DNA from: Piscicola geometra
Lineage: Eukaryota > Annelida > Clitellata > Hirudinida > Piscicolidae
Length of the DNA: 64,000 nt
Assembly: GCA_943735955.1 (NCBI GenBank)
Contig: OX030959.1
Span: forward strand, 801,225-865,224
Direction of reading: 5' to 3'
Made by a program: the position numbers and the translations under genes. Shown one piece after another: positions 47,001 to 60,400 of the stretch. The notes under the pieces are model-generated. The model had not been told where the DNA came from. It saw only the letters and a list, made by a program, of their open reading frames with translations, and did not search any database. Position 1 is the first letter of the stretch; each line of letters begins with the position of its first letter.

Positions 47001-50000
47001 CCCCCTCTTACATCATTATCAAAACAATCAACATTGTTTGCGAAGGTGGTTGTTGAGGTAGAATTACACTCAGTATCATCATCATCATCATCATCATCAT
47101 CATCTTCATCTTCTTCCCCATCTTCTTTTTTATTATTTAACTTCGTTTCTCTAACCCCACTTCTATAGTTATCATGACTACAAACATCATCATCATCATC
47201 ACCATCGTCAAACTCGTCATCATCATCATCAGCATGGTGGTAGTAGTAGTCTCGAGTGAAGGCTTCAACGTCCATGCGTGACGTCACCAGCTTCAGAGGC
47301 TGCCTACCCTTGACGTAGATCCTGCATCATTATCATCATCACTTAATATCATTATCATCATTTTCAATAATTAATTCAATTATAATAAATACCCTTATCA
47401 TCATTTCAAAATATTAATTTAAATTTAATTCTTAATTAACTATTTAATTCAATTATTATAATTATTATAATAGTTAACACCGCCAAACACATAAAAGGAT
47501 GGAGCCAACAAGCAACAACAAGCAGCAACAAGCAGCAACAAGCAGCAACAGCAGCAACAAGCAGCAACAAGCAACAACAAGCACAGACAACCTCTGTACT
47601 CCGGAGAAGGAGGGGCATTGTTGCTTGAGGCTGTAGAGGTTGCACAGGCACTCAGCGCACTTGAGCAGGTAGTGCAGTGAGGGCAGGAAGAGGTCGTTGT
47701 GGTCGTCGTTGGGGTAGTTGTTGAGATTGTAGTTTTTGTAGTTGTAGTGCTTGAAGTTGTAAGTATGGAAATTTCCTTCTAAGCTTGCAATTTCTTTTTC
47801 TTCAGGTAGTTCCTTCAAGTCTTCCTTTTGCTTCCTTTCTGTTGCCTTTGCTGCATCCATGCAGTCTGTGCATTCATCCGTCAAGGTGTTGTTGCTGTTG
47901 TCGATGTTCATCTCATTGTTGCTTGCGTCACTAGTTATGATGGAGTTGTTGTTGTTGCTGTTGCTGTTGTTGTTGTTGTTGCTCGACGCCTTGGCGACCA
48001 GCGCCTGACCTTTCCTTGGACGTCCATCTGAGGCAATCAATGCAATGCAAATCTATGCACTTGAAGTCACATGAGCGCAATCCAAGAAAACAAAAGCAGC
48101 AATCAAAACAAGAACCACAACAAAAACAATAGAAACAACCAAAACAACTCCATCAGCAACAACCACAACAACTCCATCAGCAACAACCACAACAACTCCA
48201 TCAGCAACAACCACAACAACAACATCAGCAACAACCACAACAACACCATCAGCAACTACCACAACAACAACATCAGCAACAACCACAACAACACCATCAG
48301 CAACTACCACAACAACAACAACAACAACAACAACTACCACAACAACAACAACAACAACTACCACAACAACAACAACAACAACTACCACCAGAGGCATGCT
48401 GGCTGAGGTACTTGAGGAGGCACAAGACGCAGTCCACTGCTGCACTCACAAACACCTGTGCGTCCAATTCGTGCCTTCAATCTTTGTTCATCCATCCATC
48501 CATCATCCATCTATCCATCATCCATCCATCCATCATCTATCTATCCATCATCCATCCATCCATCATCCATCTATCCATCATCCATCCATCCATCATCCAT
48601 CTATCCATCTATCCATCATCCATCTATCCATCATCCATCCATCCATCATCCATCTATCCATCTATCCACCATCTATCCATCATCCATCTATCCATCTATC
48701 CATCATCCATCTACCCATCTATCCATCATCCATCATCCATCTATCCATCATCCATCTATCCATCTATCCATCATCCATCATTCATCCATCCATCATCCAT
48801 CATCCATCTACCCATCTATCCATCATCCATCTATCCATCATCCATCTATCCATCTATCCATCATCCATCCATCATCCATCTTTAATCCATACATCATCGA
48901 CCCTTCCTTTATTCATGACTTTACAACCCTCATCCTTCATCCATCCTTCTCTCCATCCATCCTCCATCCACCTCCTCCCTCTCTCACTTGCACGTTGTCG
49001 GTGGCGAGGAAGGCTTCAAAGACGTCAAGGACGCTCGACACACTGCGGCATGTGACGTTCGCTTCGTCACACGTGCTCGTTACGTCATCATCGACGTTTT
49101 TGTTGTTGTTGTTGTTATTATTGTTATTGTTGTTGTTGTTGAGTTCTTTGTTTGGAAGATTGAAACCCCCGCTCAAATGTATGTTCCCCTCATTGGCACT
49201 CTTCGCTTTAGAGCTACTACTACTACCATCAGCACCACAAATAATTCCACCACTACTATCATGACCACCACCACAATCAAAATGATGAAAAGTGGATTGG
49301 GTCTTGACACTGCGGAGGGCGCCGAAGAGGGCCTTCCATCCGGCCCTGATGTCGCCTGCACTCGTCTCCACCAACTCGCACAGACAGCTCACGATCTGCA
49401 TTCATTCATTCATTCATTCATTGGTTGGATGGTTGGTTGGTTGATCTCCATCCGTCATCCATCCATCAATTGATTATTTTTATATCCATTCATCTAACCC
49501 TCCATCCATCCACCCATCCATCACCTATCCATCCATCCCCAATAATAATATAATCCATAACAATATTAATGGACCCAGGACCTGGTCTTGCACATCGAGG
49601 TCGCACACTTCGAGCCTCAAGAGGTTCTCGAATGGCTTGAAGAGCACCTGTGTGGTCAGGTGGTTGTGGTCAGGTGGTTGTGGTCAGGTGGTTGTGGTCA
49701 GGTGGTTGTGGTCAGGTGGTTGTGGTCAGGTGGTTGTGGTCAAGTGGTTGTGGTCAAGTGGTTGTGGTCAGGTGGTTGTGGTCAGGTGGTTGTGGTCAGG
49801 TGGTTGTGGTCAGGTGGTTGTGGTCAGGTGGTTGTGGTCAGGTGGTTGTGGTCAGGTGGTTGTGGTCAGGTGGTTGTGGTCAGGTGGTTGTGGTCAGGTG
49901 GTTGTGGTCAGGTGGTTGTGGTCAGGTGGTTGTGGTCAGGTGGTTGTGGTCAGGTGGTTGTGGTCAGGTGGTTGTGGTCAGGTGGTTGTGGTCAGGTGGT

Positions 50001-51382
50001 TGTAGTCAGGTGGTCAGGTGATTGTGGTGGTTGTGGTCAGGTGGTTGTGGTGGTTGGAAAGGTAGTTGAGATGGTTGTGGTCAGGTGGTTGTGGTCAGGT
50101 GGTTGAGGTGGTTGAAGTGGTTGTGGTGGTTGGAGTGGTTGTGGTCAGGTGGTTGTGGTCAGGTGGTTTTGGTGGTTGGAGGGGTAGTTGAAATGGTTGT
50201 GGTCAGGTGGTTGTGGTCAGGTGGTTGAGGTGGTTGGAGTGGTTGTGGTCAGGTGGTTGTGGTGGTTGGAGAGGTAGTTGAGATGGTTGTGGTCAGGTGG
50301 TTGTGGTCAGATGGTTGAGGTAGTTGGAGTGGTTGTGGTCAGGTGGTTGTGGTGGTTGGAGAGGTAGTTGAGATGGTTGTGGTCAGGTGGTTGAGGTAGT
50401 TGGAGTGGTTGTGGTGGTTGGAGTGGTTGTGGTGGTTGGAGTGGTTGTGGTGGTTGGAGTGGTTGTGGTGGTGGTTGAGGTGGTTGGAGTGCTTGTTGTG
50501 GTTAGGTGGTTGGAGTGGTGGTTGTGGTAGAAGTTGAGGTGGTTGGATTGGTGGTTGTGGTTGAAGTAGGAGTTGTGGAAGTAGCTGAAGTGGTTGGAGT
50601 GGTGGAGGTAGTTGAGGTGGTTGGAGTGGTAGATGGGATGGTGGTTGTAGTGATAGTAATTGTAGTAGTGGCTGGAATTGTGGCAATTGCAGTAGTGTTT
50701 GTAAAGATCAAGTCAGCTTTAGAAAGCACACAAACCTGAATGAAATGGAAGTCAGGCGGCTCTGTTGTTCGAGATGACAAGGGTGGGTGTGGCAAGGGTG
50801 GGTGTGGCAAGGGTGGTTGTGGTAGAGGCGGTTGTGACAAGAGTGGTTGAGGCGGTTGTATGTGTCGCAGGTGTTCTGAGATGACAGCAGTGATGGTGGT
50901 GTGGATGATTTCAACTGCCTTGCGTGAAACTGCGTTGTCCTTGTGGCTGGAGGCCTGGTGGTGGTGATAGTAGTAGTTGTAGTGGTTGTGGTAGTAGTAG
51001 TTGTAGTGGTTGTAGTAGTATCAGATGATAATGAAATAAAGATGATGATGATGATGACGATGAAAGCATTGGCCAACCTCAACTAGATGCGGTGCGACTA
51101 CAGACCACGCCTTGATGACGTGGATGAGAGGTCTGTCTGCCATGACGACCCTCATGATGACGTCACCCAGGTGGTGGAGGTGGAAGGTGGTGGTGGTGGT
51201 GGTGAGTGATGAGTTGGCAGTGGATTGGTTGTTGTTGTTGAAGATGTGAGGGTAGGAGTTTGTGTTGTTGTATGTGACATTGTTGTTTTTGTTGTTGAGT
51301 TGTTGTCTGCTGGTGTAGCAGAGCTCGTTGAGGAATTCTAGAAGAGAGTCCAGGTTGAGACTATCGGCTGCCTCTTCATACA

Positions 51383-51451
<69 letters not shown>

Positions 51452-54400
51452 TGTGCGTGTGTGTTTGTGTGCGTGTGTGTTTGTTTTTATGTGTGCATAC
51501 CAATACAACTCGTTAGAAGCCTCGAAGAATGACTCACTTGTCGACCAGCTGACTCAGCCCACACAGCACCTCGGAGGTTTGTTGGCAGGTGAGCACTCCC
51601 CCTCCTCCCACTCCCCCTCCTCCCCCTCCACTCGCGTCCATGCCCTCCTTGTCCCTCTCTATTATCTCTCTCAGACTCACTCCTGACGCCTCTGCTGCTG
51701 CTGCTGCTGTGGTGGCTGCTGGAGATGCTCCTTTGTCGCTGCTCAATGGTGGGTTGGATGGGTGGGTGGATGAGATGGATGCATAGATGCATGAGTTGAA
51801 TGCATGGATGCATAGAGGGATGAGTTGAATGCATGGATGCATAGATGGATGAGTTGAATGCATGGATGCATAGATGGATAGTATGTTTAACGTAAATGAA
51901 TTAAATGTCGAATTATCTCTGTTAATGCATTGGTCAAAAAAATAAAATCCAAGATTGGAAGCCAACTGAATGCCGTCGTCGTCGTGGCAGCTGTGCAGGT
52001 AGCTGTTGAAGGCGTTGTAGGTGGCTTGGTTCGAGTGGCCACTGGTGGTGATGGTAGTGATCGTGGTGTTCACCATGCCCATGTACTTGTTGTTTGCGTT
52101 GGTGTACGTGAAGAAGAGGTGCTCCAGGTGGGAGATGTGGGCAGAGCATCTGTGCACGTGTGAGGTTTTGGTAGGGATGGGTAAGAAAATGGTGTAGATC
52201 GCTTAAAATACAACCACCACAGCAACATCAAACTAAACCACAGCCACACCCTCACAGCGACACAAGCACAGCGACACAAGCACCACAGCGACACAAGCAC
52301 CACAGCGACACCAACTTGAAGACGTATCTCCAGCACTGCGGCGAGTGTGACGACAACTCCAAGGCCATCTTCAACAACGCCTCCATGCTCAAGGCGTGTG
52401 CTGCGTGCATCTTTGGCAGCTTCAGAGAGGATGATGATGAGGAAGAGGAGGGGGATGGAGAAGATGATGCTATGGGAAAGAGTGATGATGATGATGCCGA
52501 TGAGTGAAATGATGAAGTGAGTGAGTTGAATGAAGAGGCTAGAGATTTTCTAAGCTTCTCAGCGGCTTTGCTACTACTACTACTACCACCAACCCCATTG
52601 GCAGCATTAACACCAACACTACTACTATCACTTCCCACAACTCCCTTCTTGTTATTCGTATTATAAAAGTTGTTGTTGTTGTTGTTGTTGACGTCTTCAA
52701 ACTCGAAGACGCAAGATGCGCTGGCGAGGTGCGCGAAGACTGACGGACACTTGTCTTGCAGGCCTGCATAAGAAGAAAAATAATAATTATTATAATTATT
52801 ATTTTTATTATGAATTTAATAATTAAAATTATTTCTCATAATTATATGAAAGAAAATCTCTATGTTGCCAATGAATGAAGTTGGAGCACAGCAGTTGGAG
52901 CGTCACAAATAGGAGTTCAAGTGGACAAGCAATCCCTAGCGACCGAGCCACAACACGACGGCATGAAGGCATGGAGGCATGGAGGCATGGAGGCATGGAG
53001 GCATGGAGGCATGGAGGCATGGAGGCAGTGCTTGGAGACGTACCTAGGACGGAGGTGAAGATGGTCGCCTTGCGGAGGGCATGTAGGGAGAGGCAGATGC
53101 ACGAGCGGTACTTCGCCATCTCCTCCTTGCCAGTGAATAAGGAAAGGATGTTGTTGTTGCTGTTGTTGTTGTTGTTGTTGTTGAGAAATGTTGAGAGAAT
53201 CGTTAGGATTTCTTCCCAGCTTTGTGATAAAATGTTGCGAGCTAGTTCTAAATTGAAGTTGTTGTTGTAAGAGTAGTTGTTGTTGTTGTTGCTGTTGTTC
53301 TGGTTGTTGTTGAGTGAATCTTGACATGTATCATCTTCTGCATTTTCTTTTTTGATATTTTCATTGATAATCTTCTTGTTGTTGCTATTGTTACTACTAC
53401 TACTGTTGTTGTTGTTGTTGTTGTTGTTGTAGGACTGGAAGTTGTGTTTCCAGCGGAGGGCACTGCTCTTGATGAAGCGCGTCAACAGCCTGCCTCCCAC
53501 GCGTCGGTCGTTGAAGCCCTGCACGTCTGTGTGTGCATGCGTCGTTGGTGGTGGGTGGGTGGGTGTGGCTGAGATGGTGGGTGGGTGGGTGTGGCTGAGA
53601 TGGTGGGTGTGGATGAGATGGTGGGTGGGTGTGGATGAGATGGTGGGTGGGTGGGTGTGGATGAGGTGGTGGGTGGGTGGGTGTGGATGAGGTGGTGGGT
53701 GGGTGGGTGTGGATGAGATGGTTGGAAGTTGCATTCAAGTTATAAAAGCTATTTAATGCAATTTAAAGATTTGAGTTTGAAAATATTTTATTTAAAAATA
53801 ATAATTAATAATGATACTAATAATAATAATAATGATAATAATAATGATAATAATAATAATAATGATAATAATAATGATAATAATAATGATAATAATAATA
53901 ATAATGATAATAATAATGATAATAATAATGATAATAATAATAATAATGATAATAATAATAATAATGATAATTAAAAAAATATTAATTAAAAACTGCAACC
54001 ATTCATCAGGGTCAGGAAGGCTCTATCTTGCGGCTTGTTGAAGTCGATGTGGCGGGAAAACTTGTTGAGGTTGATGACGTCAGAGGAGATGAGGCGTCTG
54101 AAGAGGGGGCGAATGAAGGAGAGGGGGATGGAGAGGGGGCTATGGCTCGTCAGTTCCTTTATGAGTTGGTCCTGGCAGGGATGGAGGTGGTGGAAGTGGA
54201 TATGGTGGAAGTGGATGTGGTGGGAGTGGTGGAAGTGGTGATGGTGGAGGTGGTGGAAGTGGATGTGGTGGAAGTGGATGTGGTGGAAGTGGTGGAAGTG
54301 GTGATGGTGGAAGTAGAAGTGGATGTGGTGGAAGTGGATGTGGTGGAAGTGGTGGTGGAAGTGGATGTGGTGGTGGTGGTGGAAGTGGTGGTGGATGTGG

Positions 54401-57400
54401 TGGAAGTGGATGTGGTGGTGGTGGTGGAAGTGGAAGTGGATGTGGTGGGAGTGGTGGAAGTGGTGTTGGTTCGATGTGGATGTGGTGGAAGTGGTGTTGG
54501 TTCGATGTGGATTGAAATATTTGGAAGTTAATCGACAAATATTTAACGCTTAAAATACATGAATAAAAATAAACCAGTGAAAATTGAAGTGAGCATTTTT
54601 AAATGAAAATTAACACCTGACGAATAAGAAATAATTATTTTTCAAATGTTGAAGAAAGGTCTTCAAAGCTGTGCCAATGATACAGTGAATCTGCAGCCAT
54701 CCATCCATCCATCCATCCATCCATCCATCTACCCATCCATCCACCCATCCATCCACCCATCCATCCATCCACCCATCCATCCATCCACCCATCCATCCAT
54801 CCACCCATCCATCCACCCATGCGACCCACCATTGAGACAGGCAAGCTCTTCTCAGCGTTGTCGTGGTAGGAGGATTGGAGGAGGAGGAGTGAGAGATGGA
54901 TGGAAGAGTATGACGTCATGTATATGGTGTCAGGCGTCAGGAGGGTCAGATGGTTGGGGAAGAGGGTGAGGTTGTTTTGGATTTCAAAATCTGAATTGTT
55001 GGATGATGAATTGCATGGATGTGCTGTCAGACGAAGAGAGGCTATGAAATCCACTTGCCCACCCATCCATCCTCCATCCACCCATCCCTCCATCCATCTA
55101 TCCATCCATCCATCCATCTATCCATCCATCCATCCATCCATCCATCCATCCATCCATCCATCCATCCATCCATCCATCCATCCATCCATCCCTCTATCCA
55201 TCCATCCACCCATGCGACCCACCTTGACAAAACTTCAGAGCAAACTTGACGATCAATCGATCCGCTTCCTTGACATCCCTACTCTTCCACAACTCATCCA
55301 CCAGCCCCCTCCATCCATCCACCAATGCATCAATCAATCTCTCCATCATTGCATCTTTATCATCCACCCTCTTACCTCCCTCCTCCATCACTTTCTCGTT
55401 CCTTTCATTTCCCTTTCCATTATCACTCGCATCATCATCATCACCATCATCTTCATTCAACTTCCCGCCACCAGATTCAACTGCAATCTCATCATCATCA
55501 TCATCATCTCCAACGCCGCCAACATCATCATCATTACCATTCGGCTCACACCTATTTGAAAGTCTTTTATCATGATTGACTGAGGCTTTAGAGGATGGTA
55601 GTGGTGGCGATGATGATGATGATGGCGATGATGGTAGTGGTGGCGATGATGATGATGGCGATGACGGTAGTGGTGGCGATGATGGTAGTGGTGGCGATGA
55701 TGATGATGGCGATGATGATGATGATGATGATGGCGACTGGTTGATGATGAGTTGCAGCGTGGTGAGTAAGGTGTCGACGATGTCAATGGCAGTCCTCACC
55801 AGAGTGCAGTCGCCTGACTGTGAACACTCACTCAAAGACTCCATTATGCTGTCGTTGTGGTTGTGGTTGTCGTTGTCGTTGTTGTTGTGTTTGTACGGTT
55901 GTCGTTGTGTTTGTACGGTTGTCGTTGTGGTTGTTGTTGTGGTTGTTGTGGTTGTCGTTGTGGTGGTTGTTGTGGTTAGAGTTGTTGTTGTCGTTGTTGT
56001 TGTGGTTGTTGTGGTTGTCGTTGTGGTGGTTGTTGTGGTTGTGGTGGTTGTTGTGGTGGTTGTTGTGGTGGTTGTTGTGGTGGTTGTTGTGGTTGTTGTG
56101 GTTGTTGTGGTGGTTGTTGTGGTTATTGTTGTGGTTGTTGTGGTGGTTGTTGTGGTGGTTGTGGTGGTTGTTGTGGTGGTTGTGGTGGTTGTTGTGGTGG
56201 TTGTGGTGGTTGTGGTTGTTGTTGTGGTTGTTGTTGTGGTTGTTGTGGTGGTTGTTGTGGATGTTGTGGTTGTTGTGGTTGTGGTGGTTGTTGTGGTGGT
56301 TGTTGTGGTGGTTGTTGTGGTTGTTGTTGTGGTGGTTGTTGTGGTGGTTGTTGTGGTGCTTGTTGTGGTGGTTGTTGTGGTGGTTGTTGTGGTGGTTGTT
56401 GTGGTGGTTGTTGTGAGGGTTGTTGTGGTTGTTGTGGATGTTGTTGTGGTGGTTATTGTTGTGGTTGTTGTGGTGGTTGTTGTGGATGTTGTGGTTGTGG
56501 TGGTTGTTGTGGTGGTTATGGTGGTTGTTGTGGTTGTTGTGTTTGTGGTTGTGGTGGTGGTTGTTGTGGTTGTTGTTGTGGTGGTTGTTGTGGTGGTTGT
56601 GGTGGTTGTTGTGGTTGTTGTGGTTGTTGTTGTGGTTGTATGTTGTGGTTGTTGTGGTTGTATGCTGTAGTTGTTGTGGTTGTTGTGGTGGTTGTTGTTG
56701 TTGTATGTTGTGGTGGTTGTTGTGGTTGTTGTTGTTGTGGTTGTATGTTGTGGTTGTTGTGGTTGTATGTTGTGGTTGTTGTGGTTGTATGTTGTGGTGG
56801 TTGTTGTGGTGGGTGTTGTGGTGGTTGTGGTTGTTGTGGTGGTGGTGGTGGTTGTTGTGGTGGTTTTTGTTGTGGTTGTTGTTGTGGTGGTTGTTGTGGT
56901 GGTTGTAATGGTGGTTGTTGTGGTGGTTGTTGTGGTGGTTGTTGTTGTGGTTGTTGTGGTGGTTGTTGTGGTGGTTGTTGTGGTGGTTGTTGTTGTGGTT
57001 GTTGTTGTGGTTGTTGTTGTGGTTGTTGTGGTGGTTGTTGTTGTGGTTGTTGTTGTGGTTGTTGTGGTGGTTGTTGTGGTGGTTGTTGTTGTGGTTGTTG
57101 TGGTGGTTGTTGTGGTGGTTGTTGTTGTGGTTGTTGTGGTTGTATGTTGTGGTGGTTGTTGTGGTGGTTGTTGTGGTGGTTGTTGTGGTGGTTGTATGCT
57201 GTAGTTGTTGTGGTTGTTGTGGTGGTGGTTGTGGTTGTTGTGGTGGTTGTGGTAATTGTTGTTGTGGTTGTTGTTGTGGTGGTTGTTGTGGTGGTTGTAA
57301 TGGTGGTTGTTGTGGTGGTTGTAATGGTGGTTGTTGTTGTGGTGGTTGTTGTGGTGGTTGTAATGGTGGTTGTTGTGGTGGTTGTAATGGTGGTTGTTGT

Positions 57401-60400
57401 TGTGGTGGTTGTTGTGGTGGTTGTAATGGTGGTTGTTGTGGTGGTTGTAATGGTGGTTGTTGTTGTGGTGGTTGTTGTGGTGGTTGTAATGGTGGTTGTT
57501 GTTGTGGTGGTTGTTGTGGTGGTTGTAATGGTGGTTGTTGTGGTGGTTGTAATGGTGGTTGTTGTTGTGGTTGTAATGGTGGTTGTTGTTGTGGTTGTAA
57601 TGGTGGTTGTTGTGGTGGTGGTTGTTGTGGTTGTAATGGTGGTTGTTGTGGTTGTTGTTGTGGTGGTTGTTGTGGTGGTTGTAATGGTGGTTGTTGTGGT
57701 GGTTGTAATGGTGGTTGTTGTGGTGGTGGTTGTTGTGGTTGTAATGGTGGTTGTTGTGGTTGTTGTTGTGGTGGTTGTTGTGGTGGTTGTAATGGTGGTT
57801 GTTGTGGTGGTTGTAATGGTGGTTGTTGTGGTGGTGGTTGTTGTGGTTGTAATGGTGGTTGTTGTGGTTGTTGTTGTGGTGGTTGTTGTGGTGGTTGTAA
57901 TGGTGGTTGTTGTGGTGGTTGTAATGGTGGTTGTTGTGGTGGTTGTAATGGTGGTTGTTGTTGTGGTTGTAATGGTGGTTGTTGTTGTGGTTGTAATGGT
58001 GGTTGTTGTTGTGGTTGTAATGGTGGTTGTTGTTGTGGTTGTAATGGTGGTTGTTGTTGTGGTTGTAATGGTGGTTGTTGTTGTGGTTGTAATGGTGGTT
58101 GTTGTTGTGGTTGTAATGGTGGTTGTTGTTGTGGTTGTAATGGTGGTTGTTGTGGTTGTAATGGTGGTTGTTGTTGTGGTTGTAATGGTGGTTGTTGTTG
58201 TGGTTGTAATGGTGGTTGTTGTTGTGGTTGTAATGGTGGTTGTTGTTGTGGTTGTAATGGTGGTTGTTGTTGTGGTTGTAATGGTGGTTGTTGTGGTTGT
58301 AATGGTGGTTGTTGTTGTGGTTGTAATGGTGGTTGTTGTTGTGGTTGTAATGGTGGTTGTTGTTGTGGTTGTAATGGTGGTTGTTGTTGTGGTTGTAATG
58401 GTGGTTGTTGTTGTGGTTGTAATGGTGGTTGTTGTTGTGGTTGTAATGGTGGTTGTTGTTGTGGTTGTAATGGTGGTTGTTGTTGTGGTTGTAATGGTGG
58501 TTGTTGTTGTGGTTGTAATGGTGGTTGTTGTTGTGGTTGTAATGGTGGTTGTTGTTGTGGTTGTAATGGTGGTTGTTGTTGTGGTTGTAATGGTGGTTGT
58601 TGTTGTGGTTGTAATGGTGGTTGTTGTTGTGGTTGTAATGGTGGTTGTTGTTGTGGTTGTAATGGTGGTTGTTGTTGTGGTTGTAATGGTGGTTGTTGTT
58701 GTGGTTGTAATGGTGGTTGTTGTTGTGGTTGTAATGGTGGTTGTTGTTGTGGTTGTAATGGTGGTTGTTGTTGTGGTTGTAATGGTGGTTGTTGTTGTGG
58801 TTGTAATGGTGGTTGTTGTTGTGGTTGTAATGGTGGTTGTTGTTGTGGTTGTAATGGTGGTTGTTGTTGTGGTTGTAATGGTGGTTGTTGTTGTGGTTGT
58901 AATGGTGGTTGTTGTTGTGGTTGTAATGGTGGTTGTTGTTGTGGTTGTAATGGTGGTTGTTGTGGTGGTTAACAACAATAAAATCAAGCAGAAGAGCAGC
59001 TACTCACATGGCGATGAGTCTCATGTCTTCTTGAACCTTTCGCTTGCTTAATCTCTGCCAACTGTTGTTGTTGCTGTTGTTGTTGTTGTTGCTGTTGTTG
59101 TTGCTGTTGTTGTTGTTGTTATTGTTGTTGTTGTTGTTGTTGTTGTAGGCCTCGGACCAGTTGCAGATAAGAGCCAGGTCTTCAGGCCTAGACAACAACT
59201 GTATGTTGATGATGACGATTAAAGAAATCTCATCGATACCCATCTCTCCCACTCCACTTCCACAACAACCCCTCAACCCCCTCAACCCCTCAACCCCCTC
59301 AACCCCCTCAACCCCTCAACCCCTCAACGCCCTCATCCCCCTCAACCCCTCAACCCCTCATCCCCCTCAACCCCTCATCCCCTCAACCCCCTCAACCCCT
59401 CATCCCCCTCAACCCCTCAACCCCCTCAACGCCCTCAACCCCTCATCCCCCTCAACCCCCTCAACCCCTCATCCCCCTCAACCCCTCATCCCCCTCAACC
59501 CCTCAACCCCCTCAAACCCTCAACCCCTCAACCCCTCAACCTCTCAACGCCCTCAACCCCTCAACCCCTCAACCCCTCAACGCCCTCAACCCCCTCAACC
59601 TCCTCAACCCCTCAACACGAACGGGCTTGAGGGCCTTGAGGACCTCCAGCCTCCGCTGCGGACACGAGTGCACGAGCATCTTGTGGAAGAGCGACTCGAG
59701 CACAGGCCTCAACGAGGAGTCATGTCCGATCAGCTGCAGCAGCTTCAACGAGATGCTGGTGCATGAGGTTGTTGTGGTGGTTGTGGTGGTTGTTGTGGTG
59801 GTTGTGGTTGTTGTGGTGGTTGTTGTGGTTGTTGTGGTGGTTGTTGTGGTTGTTGTTGTGGTTGTTGTTATAGTGGTTGTGGTGGTGGTTGTTGTGGTGG
59901 TTGTTGTAGTGGTTGTGGTGGTTGTTGTGGTGGTTGTTGTAGTGGTTGTGGTGGTTGTGGTTGTTGTGGTGGTTGTGGTTGTGGTGGTTGTTGTGGTGGT
60001 GGTAGTTGTGGTGGTTGTTGTGGTGGTTGTTGTAGTGGTTGTGGTGGTTGTGGTTGTTGTGGTGGTTGTGGTTGTGGTGGTTGTTGTGGTGGTGGTAGTT
60101 GTGGTGGTGGTGGTTGGGTGGTGGTGGTTGTGGTGGTGGTTGTAGTGGTGGTTGTGGTGGTGGTTGTGGTGGGGGTTGTGGTGGGGGTTGTGGTGGGGGT
60201 TGTGGTGGGGGTTGTGGTGGGGGTTGTGGTGGGGGTTGTGATGGGGGTTGTGGTGGGGGTTGTGACATCTCTGTGGTTGAAATGAGTTTATTCTTGAAAA
60301 GAAAAAATAAAAAGTTTAAAAACTGAAACTATGGATTTGAATAGACTCGAAGCCAACCTCCACCCACCCGTAGACTGCCTTGATGGAGGCATTATGGGAT

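Noticed and set aside
56516..58987. 823-codon Thr/Ile open frame on minus (and Val/Met, Gly/Cys frames on plus)
   Set aside because: Pure consequence of a 24-bp repeat with no stop in its unit; lies inside an ARFGEF3 intron with phase-matched exons on both sides.
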